Below, piece by piece: positions 44,560 to 55,681 of a stretch of 64,000 nt of DNA. Source of the DNA: Ilyonectria destructans (Eukaryota; Ascomycota; Sordariomycetes; Hypocreales; Nectriaceae); contig JAHEWK010000013.1 of assembly GCA_020740775.1 (NCBI GenBank), forward strand, positions 682,001-746,000, in the 5' to 3' direction. The position numbers and the translations under genes are program-made. How positions within the stretch are numbered: the first letter of the stretch is position 1; each line of letters opens with the position of its first letter. The notes below the pieces were generated by a model that did no database searches, was not told where the DNA came from, and saw only the letters and a program-made list of their open reading frames with translations.

Positions 44560-47500
44560 ATGGCATCCGACGGCGTTCCGAGAAGGGACGGCCACCATTT
44601 CGACAACACCACCAACGAGCACGGATACCTGCATCAAGGAGATAGCTTCGGAGCATCGCATCACCATTGTCAGTAGTCTCCGACGCCCAGACGCTGTGTG
44701 ACTGAAAAATTATCCTTCTTCCACACCTTGAACAATGATTTTCCAGGGTGGCCCTTGGTTGCTGAATACTATTCTCCATAGATCACGCACCCGCCCCGAC
44801 CGATAGATGCTTGCAAGAACTGTCAACAGATCCTCGAAACGATAAGAATGAAATTGAGCGGGACGACAATTCGCCACTCGAAGCCTCGTACAAATGGATC
44901 CTTAGCAATGAGGAGTACAGCTGCTGGAAGAACAGCAAGCAGGGCAGCCTGCTCTGGATCGAGGGCGGCCCTGGCATGGGGAAGACAATGCTGCTCTGCG
45001 GTATCATCAATGAGCTCGACCGTCTCCCAATGCCAGTAGATGGACAAGACGATTTGATTCTGTCGTATTTCTTTTGCCAGCCCAACCCACATTACAACAA
45101 CGCTACATCAGTATTGCGCGGGCTTATCTACCGCCTCGTCGCCCAGCGGCGGGAGGTTCTCCCACAGCTGCAGAGCGCGTACAAGGACAAGGGCAACCAG
45201 CTCTACCAAGGCCGTGGAGCTTGGTCAAACCTATGCGACGTGCTGGCAGCCATGTTGAAAAAGTTGCATCCGCGCAAAGTCTGTTTTGTCATTAATGCCC
45301 TCGATAAATGCACAGAAGACTTGTCCAAACTCATAGACCTAATGAGCCAGAGCGCGCCGTCATCCACGCCGAAGTGGATCGTTTCAAGTCGACCCAATAC
45401 GACTATTAGGTCCCGACTGCGAGGGCATCAGTTGTTGGCGAAGCTGGATCTCGGACTCGAGGAGACTGCGCAACACGTGTCCCAGGCTGTGGACGCGTTT
45501 ATCGACCACGCCCTGCTGGATATTACATGGCTGCACGACGACGAGCAACTCTGCACTCGAGTTCGAGACGAGTTGAGCCGCAGATCCGGCGGGAGCTTCT
45601 TCTGGGTGTCGCATGTTGTCAAGGAGCTGAGAGTCACCGACAGATGGGACGTGGACAGCGTGATGGATCGGACCCCGGAAACGCTGGCGAAGGTCTATCG
45701 CCGGATGTTGAAGCAGATTAATCAACTCAACGAAGGCACCTTTAAATACTGTAGGGAAATTCTCTCATGCACCGCTGCTGCGTATCGTCCTGTTAGCCTC
45801 CGCGAACTCGGCGTTCTGTCCCGACTTCCAAACAAGTTGGCGGACGATCCAAAGTCCATTGCGAGCCTTGTCGGCATGTGCGGTTTCTTGCTGAATATCC
45901 AGCACGATGCGGTTCATTTCATCCACCAGTCAGCGCGGGACTTTCTCATCCAGGAGCAAGACTGGTTTACCACTGCAGCTGGAAGCTTTGTTGACATTCC
46001 GGGAGAAGGTCGCTTTTGGAAAGAAGGATCTAATAGCCTGCAAGAAATCCACACGAGGATTGTCGAAAGATCGCTTGAGGCAATGTCGTCCAAGCTACGA
46101 CGGGATATCTACAGCTTGGGTGTTCCTGGAGCCTCCACCGACCGTGACAAGCGGCCTAGTCCAGATCCTTTAGCGACTATTCATTACTCATGTCTCTACT
46201 GGGTTGATCACCTAGAGGCAACGCGCAAAGAGCCAAGAGAGGTGTCACGGTGGACTCGGCCAGAGAAACTCCTGGGCGAGGATGGCGTAGCGACTCAATT
46301 CTTGAGACAACATCTTCTCCATTGGCTGGAAGCTTTGAGCCTCATTGGCAATCTATCTGCTGGATTGTTGGCTACGGCGAATTTGGAAAGACTCGTTCAT
46401 CGTGTAGGTTGATTCCCTCACTATTACATGGCGGTGATACTTACGTGGTCTAATTAGCACCTAGCTCCTTCAAGCTCGCTGAAGGAGCTAATTCATGACG
46501 CCAATCGATTTCTCTGCTGTTTCCAATCATGCATAGAGAGGTATCCATTACAGGTGTACTATTCCGCTCTAGTGTTTGCCCCGTCGAAGAGCCCGATACC
46601 ACAGATATTCTCGAAGGAAAGGCCGCGATGGATTACGGCAGCGCCTACGGTAGAGGAGCAATGGAATGTCCTTCGCCAAACTATCAAAGCACACAGCGAT
46701 CCGGTATTGTCCACGACATTCTCCTCTAAAACTCACGAGCTCGCGTCGATATCCGAAGACGGAAGTGTGCGGCTCTGGGATGGGAGTACAGGCCTGTTCC
46801 TGCATATGCTCAACACTCATCCTAGGTCAGTCTTGTCGGCAGTATTTTTTGATCATCGTACGCTGCTAGCAGCGATGAACGACGGGACCGTTCAAGTCTG
46901 GAGAACGCAATTTGGCACTTTGCAGCAAATCCTCACAGGGCATGTAGCTTCGGTTTCGTCTGCAACTTTCTGGAATGACTTGTTGGCATTCGGATGTTGC
47001 AACGGCACTGTTGTGCTTTACCAGTTTCGTATGGATGGGGATGCGATATCAATGTGTCTACAGCGCACCCTCGAAGGACACGAGGGGTCAATCAAGTCAG
47101 TTGTGCTATCGAGTCACTACGTGGTCTCGCTTTCCAGCCAGCATTCCATACGGATTTGGGAGGCCAAGACGGGACATCAACTGCATCACATCACCGGCCA
47201 CGCAGGTTGCGGTTTCACAGACAACGACGCGCCTCTATCAGTCGCTATACATTCGCTTGTACTGGGGGATGGCTGGCTAGCGTCAGCGTTGAGCGACGGC
47301 ACGGTACGGCTGTGGGATATCAAAACAGGTCAATCATGGCATACTCTACAAGGCCACGCGGGCCCGGTTCTGTCAATTGACTTCTCACAAAGCGGTCAAT
47401 ACCTGGCCTCGGCGTCTGCTGACAAGACTGTGCGACCCTGGAACATTATGCACGGCAGCTTAACGCAAATCCTTCTCGGACACACTGATGCTGTCTTGTC

Positions 47501-48968
47501 GGTTGGGTTCTTGGAATTAAACGGACAACTAGCATCCACCTCCGCAGACGGTACAATACGACTATGGGATACCACACCACGCACAAGACCAATGTCTCTC
47601 AGTGGAAGCTCAGTCAACCTCGACTGGATTCTGGAGGCAGGTGGAAACCATGAATATGTCAGGGCTTTATCGGCGGATTGCCAACGGCTCGCGACGGCGG
47701 TCAAAGGCGCCGTGCACATCTGGGACTTGCAAACTTCCAGCCTAGAGTGGACCTTTGATCACCACAAGCAGCATATAAAGTCACTAGCTTTTTCTCCAGA
47801 TGGGCAAAGACTTGCTTCGGCCTCTTTGGACAAGACAGTAGGGCTCTGGAACCTGGAGACGGGCGAACTGCTCCATATCATCGGTCCTCACGATGACATT
47901 GTTTCTAGAGTCGCCTTTTCCCCGGATGGCAAGTTACTCGTTTCGGCAGCGGCAGCTCGAGGTGACCTTGCTGATATTTTGCGAGTTTGGGATGTAACAG
48001 AAGGTTCCATGACGCAAGGCTTTGGAAACGACAAGTGCTTTGTCGCCGCGGTTGCCTTCTCGCCCGATGGACAGCGAGTGGCTTGGGGCTCAGACCGTCG
48101 AAACCATAAGGCCATTCCCGGAGGTTATACTGGTTATGTTGACGATCATTGCAACCTATTGATCGTACGCGGCTTATTGGGTATGGGACACAAGACGAAG
48201 GTCTTCTATGGCCATGACAGCGCCATCTACTCAATCGCCTTCTCGCCTGATGGTCGACGGATAGGGTCGGTATCCACGGACGGCATACTACGTATATGGG
48301 ATGCAAACAAGGGCGTGTTGCAACAGACGGTTCGAGGCCACATTACCCCCGATAAGTATATTGTGCCCTCGACCTTGGGTCCCTCGATAGCTTTCTCGCC
48401 GGATGGCTCTCAGCTGGCGCTGGGGTCCCCTACTCCGTACGGTACCGTAAAGCTCTGGGACTCGAAAAACGGGGCACTCTTGCGAATGTTTCAAGGCCAC
48501 ACCGGCCCGATATACTCGGTGAACTTTTCTCCCGATGGCGATCAACTGGTAACCACTTCAACTGACGGCACATTACGGCGCTGGGACACAAAGGCACTGT
48601 CAATGTGGGGGACTGACTTGGCCGAGTCTGCTTGTCGGCTGTCATTGACGGATGACTTGACCTTTGCTTCTGATGCAGATACTATTACACAATGTTGCAA
48701 AAGCTCGAGCCCTGGGTTGCGAGAAACATCCAGCGTCCAAAAGCAGGAGACCGATTCCAGGTCAAATGGCTGGGGCTTTAGTAGCGATGGATGTTGGATC
48801 ACATGGAAAGAGCGCAATATTCTCTGGCTGCCACCAGACTATCGTCCAGTGGCATCTTCTGTAGAGCCACACGGGGTCAAATTCAGGTGCTCGTCCGGTC
48901 GTGTGTTATCAATTGGGTTCTCTGCAGATGCCAGCAGATACCTGTCTAGCAAGGGCCTGGACAGCTAA
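44560..48968 (+). CDS. NLR-like protein: N-terminal amyloid-like motif - NACHT - WD40 repeats
   Basis: Exons 44560-44668, 44782-46403 and 46458-48968 encode 1413 residues. Residues 11-31 form one motif, GHHFDNT…GYLHQGDSFG, the position at which NWD2-type receptors carry the motif that templates their effector. The NACHT domain follows (DRCLQELSTDPRNDK, Walker A GGPGMGKT at 98-105). The Walker B equivalent reads VCFVINALDKC, where the family norm is D-A-L-D-E, so two acidic positions (208 and 212) are changed. From about residue 645 there are at least ten WD40 repeats (FSPDG…LASAS…VRLWD), forming the presumed ligand sensor. The second intron is clear (frame kept, joins LVHR to HLAPSSSLKELIHDANRF). 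The first (44669-44781, donor GTCAGT, acceptor ATAG) is less certain but is the one that keeps the frame. Divergent from the ubiquitin-like gene. Confidence 0.82.
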
Positions 48969-49781
48969 TAGTCCGCACAAGATAGCATTGCATCTTCTCA
49001 AATCATTTCGTCTTGTATAGGATTCTCCAGGACCCCAGTCTAGAAATCTCAATAATTAGTACTACAGCCTCTACAACTTCTGTTAGGTATGTTATTAAGG
49101 TCTTTTAAGACATCCATCTTTTCTATTCCTGTTTCTCTTAACCCCACAGTTTGGCGATGATGCCGAAGAGCCGATTCAGCATGATAGAAATGACCAAAGA
49201 TCACTTCTAAAGAGCGCCGAACAGATCATGAGCCACCGTAACATCCGTGCTGATGCGGAAAGTGAACTTTGCTCTAAGAACGGATTCCGTATGATTTGGC
49301 TCGATAGGGTACGCTTTCTCATATCAATCCAGCCGGCTCCAACCGAAATGCTCGGGAGCGGGGGCCGAGGACCTGGACAGCAACAACTTAGACAATACAT
49401 GACTCTATAAAGTCGCGTGTAAATTTTAGATGTCTGACATGAAACACGTGAGGCGCATGAAACGAGTCATGACCTTAAAAAATCTCAGATCTTGTGATGG
49501 TCTCGATTGACGGCTTATCAACCCCACTACCTACGGCAGCCGGCCCGACGGCCGAGATCGGGGTCGGGATCTCCAGCCGATCTTAGAGAAAGCGGCAAGG
49601 GTATCCGTCTCGCCCCCAATTGTGATTTAATATATTAACACGCAGATCTACCCTCAGTCACGCAGTCTGCAGCAAGTAAGTCTCTCTCCTGTACAATATC
49701 CTCGCGTCAATATATTTGCCAAGGATAGCCCAACTGTTCAGAACCGAGGCAACCCCCCTGTCTCTCACATCACAATTAAAC
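48969..49781. other. Intergenic with a possible orphan exon
   Basis: A good intron-like stretch (donor GTATGT at about 49088, acceptor CCACAG at about 49149) is followed by an open frame to 49410 (FGDDAEEPIQHDRNDQRS…). No start exon or family was found. The right end is the aldolase promoter. Confidence 0.3.
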
Positions 49782-50726
49782 ATGGGTTTCCCTAAAGTTC
49801 CCCCAAGCGGAGTCTGGTGTCCCGCCGTCACCCTGTTCGACCGGGAAACCGACTCTCTCATTCCTGAGGACCAGGCCAAATACTATGCCTACCTCGCCAA
49901 GACCGGTCTCCGTGGCCTTGTTATCCTGGGTACAAATGCCGAGACCTTCTTGTTGACGCAGGACGAGCGCAAGTCCCTCGTCGCCATTGCCCGCAAGGCA
50001 ATCGGCCCGAACTTCCCCATCATGGCCGGTGTTGGTGGCCACTCGACCCGCCAGGTCCTCGAATACATTGCCGATGCTGCTGATGCCGGCGCTACTTATG
50101 CCCTCGTGCTGCCTCCGGCGTACTTTGGCAAGGCCACTACGCCCGCTGTCATCACCGACTTCTTCCTCGAGGTAGCCGCCAAGAGCGCCCTGCCCATCGT
50201 CATTTACAACTTCCCTGGCGTGTGCAACGGCGTGGATCTCGACTCCGCCATCATCGCCGACCTGGCCCGCAAGCACTCCAACATCGTCGGCGTCAAGCTG
50301 ACCTGCGGCTCCGTTGCCAAGATCACCCGCCTCGCTGCGGAGCTGGACCCCGCCAAGTTCGCGACCTTCGGCGGCCAGTCTGACTTTCTTATCGGCGGCT
50401 TGAGCAGTGGATCTGCAGGCTGCATCGCCGCCTTTGCCAACGTGTTCCCCAAGAGCATCGTTCGCATCTACGACCTATGGCAGGAGGGCAAGATCGCCGA
50501 AGCTCTGGAGTTGCACAAGAAAGCCGCGCTGGCTGAGCAGCCTTGCAAGTCTGGCATTGCCGCGACAAAGTACGCCGCCGCAGTTAACACCGCAAAGGCG
50601 GCCGGCATTGAGAACGCCCCCGCCAAGATGATGCCCAGGAAGCCTTATGCCGAGCCGCCGCAGGCCGCCAAGGATAACGTCGCGTCGACGATGGCGGAGA
50701 TGGCCAAGATTGAGGCTTCGTTGTAA
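49782..50726 (+). CDS. DHDPS/KDG-aldolase family protein
   Basis: An intronless gene of 314 residues in the dihydrodipicolinate synthase superfamily (PF00701). The Schiff-base lysine is Lys172 (GVKLTCG), the proton-relay tyrosine Tyr142 (VIYNFPG), and GTNAET at 50-55 replaces the GTTGE loop. Fungi lack the lysine pathway enzyme itself, so members usually cleave 2-keto-3-deoxy sugar acids or 4-hydroxy-2-oxoglutarate to pyruvate and an aldehyde; the D-galacturonate pathway aldolase is one such enzyme. Its neighbours are a sugar transporter, a zinc-cluster regulator and a beta-galactosidase-like enzyme, which supports a sugar-acid role. Cytosolic by the lack of a leader. Third-position GC is high, as in expressed genes. 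Confidence 0.88.
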   Translation: MGFPKVPPSGVWCPAVTLFDRETDSLIPEDQAKYYAYLAKTGLRGLVILGTNAETFLLTQDERKSLVAIARKAIGPNFPIMAGVGGHSTRQVLEYIADAADAGATYALVLPPAYFGKATTPAVITDFFLEVAAKSALPIVIYNFPGVCNGVDLDSAIIADLARKHSNIVGVKLTCGSVAKITRLAAELDPAKFATFGGQSDFLIGGLSSGSAGCIAAFANVFPKSIVRIYDLWQEGKIAEALELHKKAALAEQPCKSGIAATKYAAAVNTAKAAGIENAPAKMMPRKPYAEPPQAAKDNVASTMAEMAKIEASL

Positions 50727-51030
50727 GAGGGATGTCGCAAGGCGATAGAATAACTCCAACGGATAGATCACGTCTACGAGGCTCTGTTTGGCCACTACTA
50801 CATTAAGAATTAGACCTTTATTAGTTCCACTAATAGATGCAAGCACCCTTGCCAAGCGGGTGCTAAATTTAGCAATCATTATCATGTCTCTGTCGTATGT
50901 TAGTGTCACCCAATACGCTGTCGCGTCACTCTCGAGTCCAGGTATCGAACCATCGTAGAACCAAGATATCTCTCTTAAGGCTCAACTAAGCTACTTATAA
51001 AGATACAGAAGGAGCTTTTGTATCTAGGAT
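50727..51030. other. Short gap between convergent aldolase and transporter genes
   Basis: Holds both 3' ends; no gene seen. Confidence 0.5.
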
Positions 51031-52817
51031 TTAGGCATGTTCGACTTCCTTAGTCGTACTCATGACCTTTTCCTGGGCCTGGGCCTTTGCGATGCCGGCG
51101 GCTGAATCCTTACCATCGAAGAGGACGGCAATTTCTTCCAAAGTAGGACCCATTGTCTCCACGAAGAAGAAGTAGATAACCAAGCATTCGATGACAAGAC
51201 TAGGGCAGAAGTTAGTATCGTCTGGTGCTGAGTTGGGGAGAAATTGTTGACAACTTACACAGCAATGTAGACAAAGTAGAAACGCCACTCCAACTCTTGA
51301 ATGCCCAGAGGGTTCACATATTGGTTGAAGACTCCGCTCAGAGCAGTGAAGCAGAAGCAAAGAGTCAATCCCTTGGCGCGGATATTATAAGGCAGAATCT
51401 CCACGGTGTATGAGACGGTGAGACCAGGCCATGCAGCACCAGCCACGCCGTAGAAGAGGAAGATCATCGCCACAACTCCAATACCCGCTGAAGATGATTC
51501 GGTCTTGGCGTACACAGCGCTGCAAGCTGTCCAAATGGAGAAGGAGATGAGCATGCCGACGCCGGCAAACAAGAATAGAACTCGGCGTCCGATTCGGTCG
51601 ACGAAGAAGGCGGCGAAGAGCGAAACCAGCCAGCACCAGATGGTGAGGCCTCCGTTGATGTATGCTTGCGTGACGGACCTATTGGAAGCTTGTTAGATGA
51701 TTGTTATGCATGTATGTGCAGAGAACGTACTCGGTGATGCCGATAGTATCGAGAATGGTAGAGAGCTATGTCACACGCAGTTAGTACGAGGTGCGATTTG
51801 AGCCGGACAGGAACACCCACGTAGTACGAAACGAGTCCGTTGCCACTGCACTGCGAGAAAATAGCCGTCGCAATAATCAATCCACACCTCTTGCGGTTTC
51901 CCTTTGTTCGAATCAACTCCATCCAGCCGTTGTTTGACGATGACTCGCGCTCCAGTCTCAAGGTGCTGGTGATCTCGGCAAACTCCCAACGCACAAATTC
52001 ATCGTCCTGGTCGTTGTTGCCGTGATACTTGACGAGAATCTGACGGGCCTCTTCTTCTCTGCCCTTGCTGATAAGCCATCTCGGGCTCTCGGGGACAAAC
52101 CAAATCGCCAGCAGCTGGATTCCGGGCATGAGGCATTGCAGACCCGTCGGCAGCACCCACTGGATGTTTCCGGTCTGGTTCTTCAACGTACCGAAGCAAA
52201 CCCAGGCGGCAACGATGCTTCCTAGGTACCAAACAGTGTTGTAAATCGTCGTGACCCGGCCGCGGTGTCGTGGATGAGCGACCTCGGTGATGAGGAGAGG
52301 GCAGGTGCCGTTGGAGATGTTGGAGCCAAAGCCCATGATGAAGCGGCCGGCGAGGTACAGGGCGTCTCGTCCGGAGTGAGATTGTCGAGGGAAACACTGC
52401 ATCAGCGCTCCGGCGATGACGAAGACGCATCCGATGGCGGTGCCCTTCTTCCGGCCAAGACCGTCGGCGATGTATGGTGCGAATAGGAGAACGAACAATC
52501 CTCCGAATCCGGGGAACGCTCCAAAGATTCCGAGGCGGCTACCGGTAGGATGATCGAAAACTAGAGAGTCAGTGGAAAAGCGCGTGCGTGGTGTTGGTAG
52601 TCTTACACTCTTGCCAAGAGTCCATTGTCTGCAGCCCATTGAGAAGACTGCCATCGTAGCCGAGAGTCGTCGAGCCGAGAAAGAGGAAGAGCATCATTCC
52701 GTAGAGCTTTCGCAGCTCAGTCTGTTTCCAGAATGGAAGTGTTGAGCCCTGCGGGGCATGATTCTCTCCGGAGTCGACGCGGTCAATCGCATCGACGTGT
52801 GTCTCCTTGGACTCCAT
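51031..52817 (-). CDS. MFS sugar transporter
   Basis: Exons 52817-52607, 52560-51821, 51765-51731, 51678-51259 and 51199-51031 encode 524 residues; the third exon is only 35 bp. Sugar porter (PF00083) signatures are visible: DGLGRKKG after helix 2, a GRFIMGFGSN helix, PESPRWLISKGREEEA, DRIGRRVLF, and a C-terminal VETMGPTLEEI close to the family's PETKG-TLEE. It has twelve predicted helices and resembles fungal lactose/hexose permeases. It should import a sugar by proton symport at the plasma membrane. It shares a roughly 0.7-kb divergent promoter region with the zinc-cluster regulator at 53524, and a GH35-like gene follows, so galactosides or pectin-derived sugars are plausible substrates (inference). 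Confidence 0.92.
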
Positions 52818-53523
52818 GACGTCTGTGTTGGGTGGACAGGACCGGGACGAGGGGGTTGAGACTCTGATGAAGTGAGTAGAAGATGTAGAATTCAGCTGCA
52901 GGGTTTTCGTGCCAGCCTTGAGTCATGCCTCCTTACAAACAGCGACAGGGAGACGCGACGCGGGACTTTATATATCTAGCCACAGGCCGAAAGCGAAGCC
53001 AAAAGCAAGATCTTGTTAGTCGAGCACAGAAGCCACCATCAGGCTACCCATGAACCTGGACACGCACGCGATGAAGGCCATGTGAGGCCCATTCTCGCAA
53101 GTTTACCGACAGCGGCGCATGCGACCTTAGCGCGAATTGACGGATGGTGCCCCGTGGGGAAGCGAACCCTGGAGAAAGGCATTGAGCTAAGGGACGATGG
53201 GGAGACTCGTGGCACGCAGAAGCGGTGTTCCCCGGCCACAACCGCGGTGAAGCTGGCGATGCTAACCCGATGCAACTCGACGATCCTGGGGGCGGCTCTG
53301 GGCGGTTGCATCTAGTTGACGTTCTCTCGGCGAGAGCTGGACGCCATTGGAGCGGAACTGGGGTGGATCAAATGTTGCGGGGTTTTGGCATCTGGTGATG
53401 TATTTCCGATGTTTCTGCGCGGCCGTATACGAATATTAAGGCGATGTTCCCCGACATTTCTCCTCGGATGTTTGGTGATTGACCTTGCATTTGCATTGTT
53501 GCTGTCGATCTCTAAATCAAGCC
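52818..53523. promoter_or_regulatory. Divergent promoter of the transporter and regulator genes
   Basis: No gene inside. TATATAAAG on the minus strand (52966-52974) lies about 150 bp before the transporter start. No clear operator repeats were picked out by eye. Confidence 0.5.
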
Positions 53524-55340
53524 ATGGATGCCCACTCGCCAAATGCCACCACGCCTTCGAGAACGGCCGCCAGGGGCAAGTCGGGACGCAACCAGAACGC
53601 CTGCGATGCCTGCCGGTCTCGCAAAGTCCGAGTATGTGGTGCCCCGCTCGCTCCAGTGGATTGAAGCGGTGGTGATGATGCAATGGCGATGGAGGCTGAT
53701 TGATTCTCTAGTGCATCTACGACTCCGAGAGCCAACCCTGCCAGGGATGCGTCTTTCTCGAGATCAATTGCACTCGACAGCGGCCTAGGAGAAAGCGAGG
53801 TCCTCCAAACAGGTTCGGCATCAGATGTTTCTTCATTCGGCATTACGACGGCCCTGCTAACGCATCAGTCTGCATCTAGACATGCCCAGCTGCCGGAGCT
53901 AGGAGCGGCCGGGGCTGCATCACCAACGCCTGGCGTTCAGCTGATGACTCTCTCCGGCCCATCTCCACTCTCCCACTCAAGCCCCGACGTTTCAGCGTCT
54001 CCCAGCAGGCCACTGGCAGCCTCAGGGTCGCCGGCTTGCCTCCTTCCAGGGCCCTGGCTCGGTTCCTTCGCGCCAGATGCCGTGGTGTCGCGGATGCTCA
54101 GCCATTGGTTCGACAAGGTGCACCCCGTAGCTCCGATCCTTCTCCGGCGGCGATTCATGCGCCGCCTCCGCAATGGGGACGCCGACGCAGACCGGGGCTT
54201 CTGCGGGCTCGTGGTGAGCGTGTGTGCAGCCGTCGCCGCGACGTTGCCGCGCGAGGATCACGGCTCGGTAACGGTTAGCCGGTGCCTGGAGTTCATCGAC
54301 CAGAACAGCCTCGTCACGAGCGGGTTTACACGGTCTTCGTACTCGGTGGACTGGTGCATTACCATGTACAACCTGGGGACGGCGATGGGCGCGGTATCAG
54401 ACTCGGGACTGGGGGATCTTAGATCGTATGCCGCCACGGCTGAGGCGGCAGCCGGAGTACGGTACTTGGCGTATTATTGCACGCACGACCTGGACAATGT
54501 GGAAAAACAGCTGCTCAAGCGGTTGTTTTGGCTTCTCTTTGCCGCTTCTTGGTGAGTCTCGGCGTTTCTTCGTATTTTCCCCAGCAATGCTCACACGCCT
54601 GCTGCAGTAGTGCCAACATTCTCGGACGACTACCCATCAGTCTACTCTCGCAGGAGCTGATTGATGCAATTCCCCGGCCGCTGGACCTCACTGATGATCA
54701 AATGGAACCCCCAGGCCTGCCAGAATCAGATCATGTAGCGTGGTACGGTGACGCAACGAGTTATGTCCCGGGACTCAATTGCCTCAGCGACCTCTTCTCG
54801 ATATGGAACGAGGTCCAGCTAACGCCACCAGGCTCTGACTCTGCCGCATGCCTCGCTAAATACCTACTCAAGGTCCAGAAGGTCATTGACAATCTCCCTC
54901 CGGAGCTGCGTTGGCGCGGCGGCTTGTCTCGCCCGCCGAATGTGACCCAAGGCCACGAGGTGCAGATTGCAAACATCTTCATCACCAGCCTGCATATCCG
55001 CTCGAACCTGCTCCAGAAGCTGGACCCAACCGAGAAGAGCCTGCCCGAGCATCAAAAGATCGTCGATGATCTGCTGGAGATTCTATACCACCTCCCCCAG
55101 GCCGTCTTTAACGCAAACGGCAGTAGCGTCGTCCCGAAGATCCGGGACATTGGAGCTGCCTACCTCGAACAGGTGGAGAAGGGGCATGGAGCAGGCCAGA
55201 CTGACGGCGACAGCGCGAGATGCAAGCTCGAGCGCCTGCTGAGGAAGCTCGACGATCTAGATTGCTGGCAGGGCCTTGGAGTTCTCGATGGCATCCATCC
55301 GGGGCACATCAGCGTGGGCAGCGCGAGTAGCAGGGGTTAA
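53524..55340 (+). CDS. Zn2Cys6 transcription factor of the sugar cluster
   Basis: Exons 53524-53631, 53712-53812, 53880-54551 and 54608-55340 encode 537 residues. Cys27, 30, 37, 46, 49 and 56 make C-x2-C-x6-C-x8-C-x2-C-x6-C, with the first intron splitting the cluster after Arg36, followed by a basic RPRRKRGPP linker. A middle homology region follows (SHWFDKVHPVAPILLRRRF). The second intron (53813-53879, donor GTTCGG, branch CTAAC, acceptor CTAG) is needed to keep the frame; read straight through, the sequence stops. An acceptor 3 bp later for exon 4 is equally possible. Divergent from the MFS transporter and 340 bp ahead of the GH35-like gene, so it is the likely local regulator. Confidence 0.83.
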
Positions 55341-55681
55341 ACAGGCTAAAATGGACCATGTGGGTACAGTAAATGCGATGTTTCTCCATCAAGACAAGTC
55401 TCCTCGCTGCTCGGAGAAGCGTACACGACCCCAGTGTCCACTATCTCGCATCTCCAACCCCGTGGTATCATTGCATGTCAGCGTGGAGTGTGGGCAATGG
55501 CGAGTTGTCTGGTCTGGGGATGCCCCGGAGTAGCTTGACGCCTTCGTGACCTCATCAGCGGATCCAACGGGGCTTCTGCTTTGCACTCCGTCTTCTATTT
55601 ACCTGACTTGCTCTCCCAGAGCTGGAATCCTCATCTTTCTTGTACACTTTCACTCATACATTCCTCTCCACAGCCGCCAAA
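55341..55681. promoter_or_regulatory. Promoter region of the GH35-like gene
   Basis: A C/T-rich leader (about 55590-55670) precedes the ATG. No gene is present. Confidence 0.45.

Noticed and set aside
50930..51005. tRNA-like B box (GGTTCGATACC on the minus strand)
   Set aside because: The T-arm and acceptor stems do not pair and no A box fits the spacing.
53800..53880. Apparent +1 frameshift in the sugar-cluster Zn2Cys6 regulator
   Set aside because: A 67-bp intron (53813-53879) with a CTAAC branch site restores the frame exactly.
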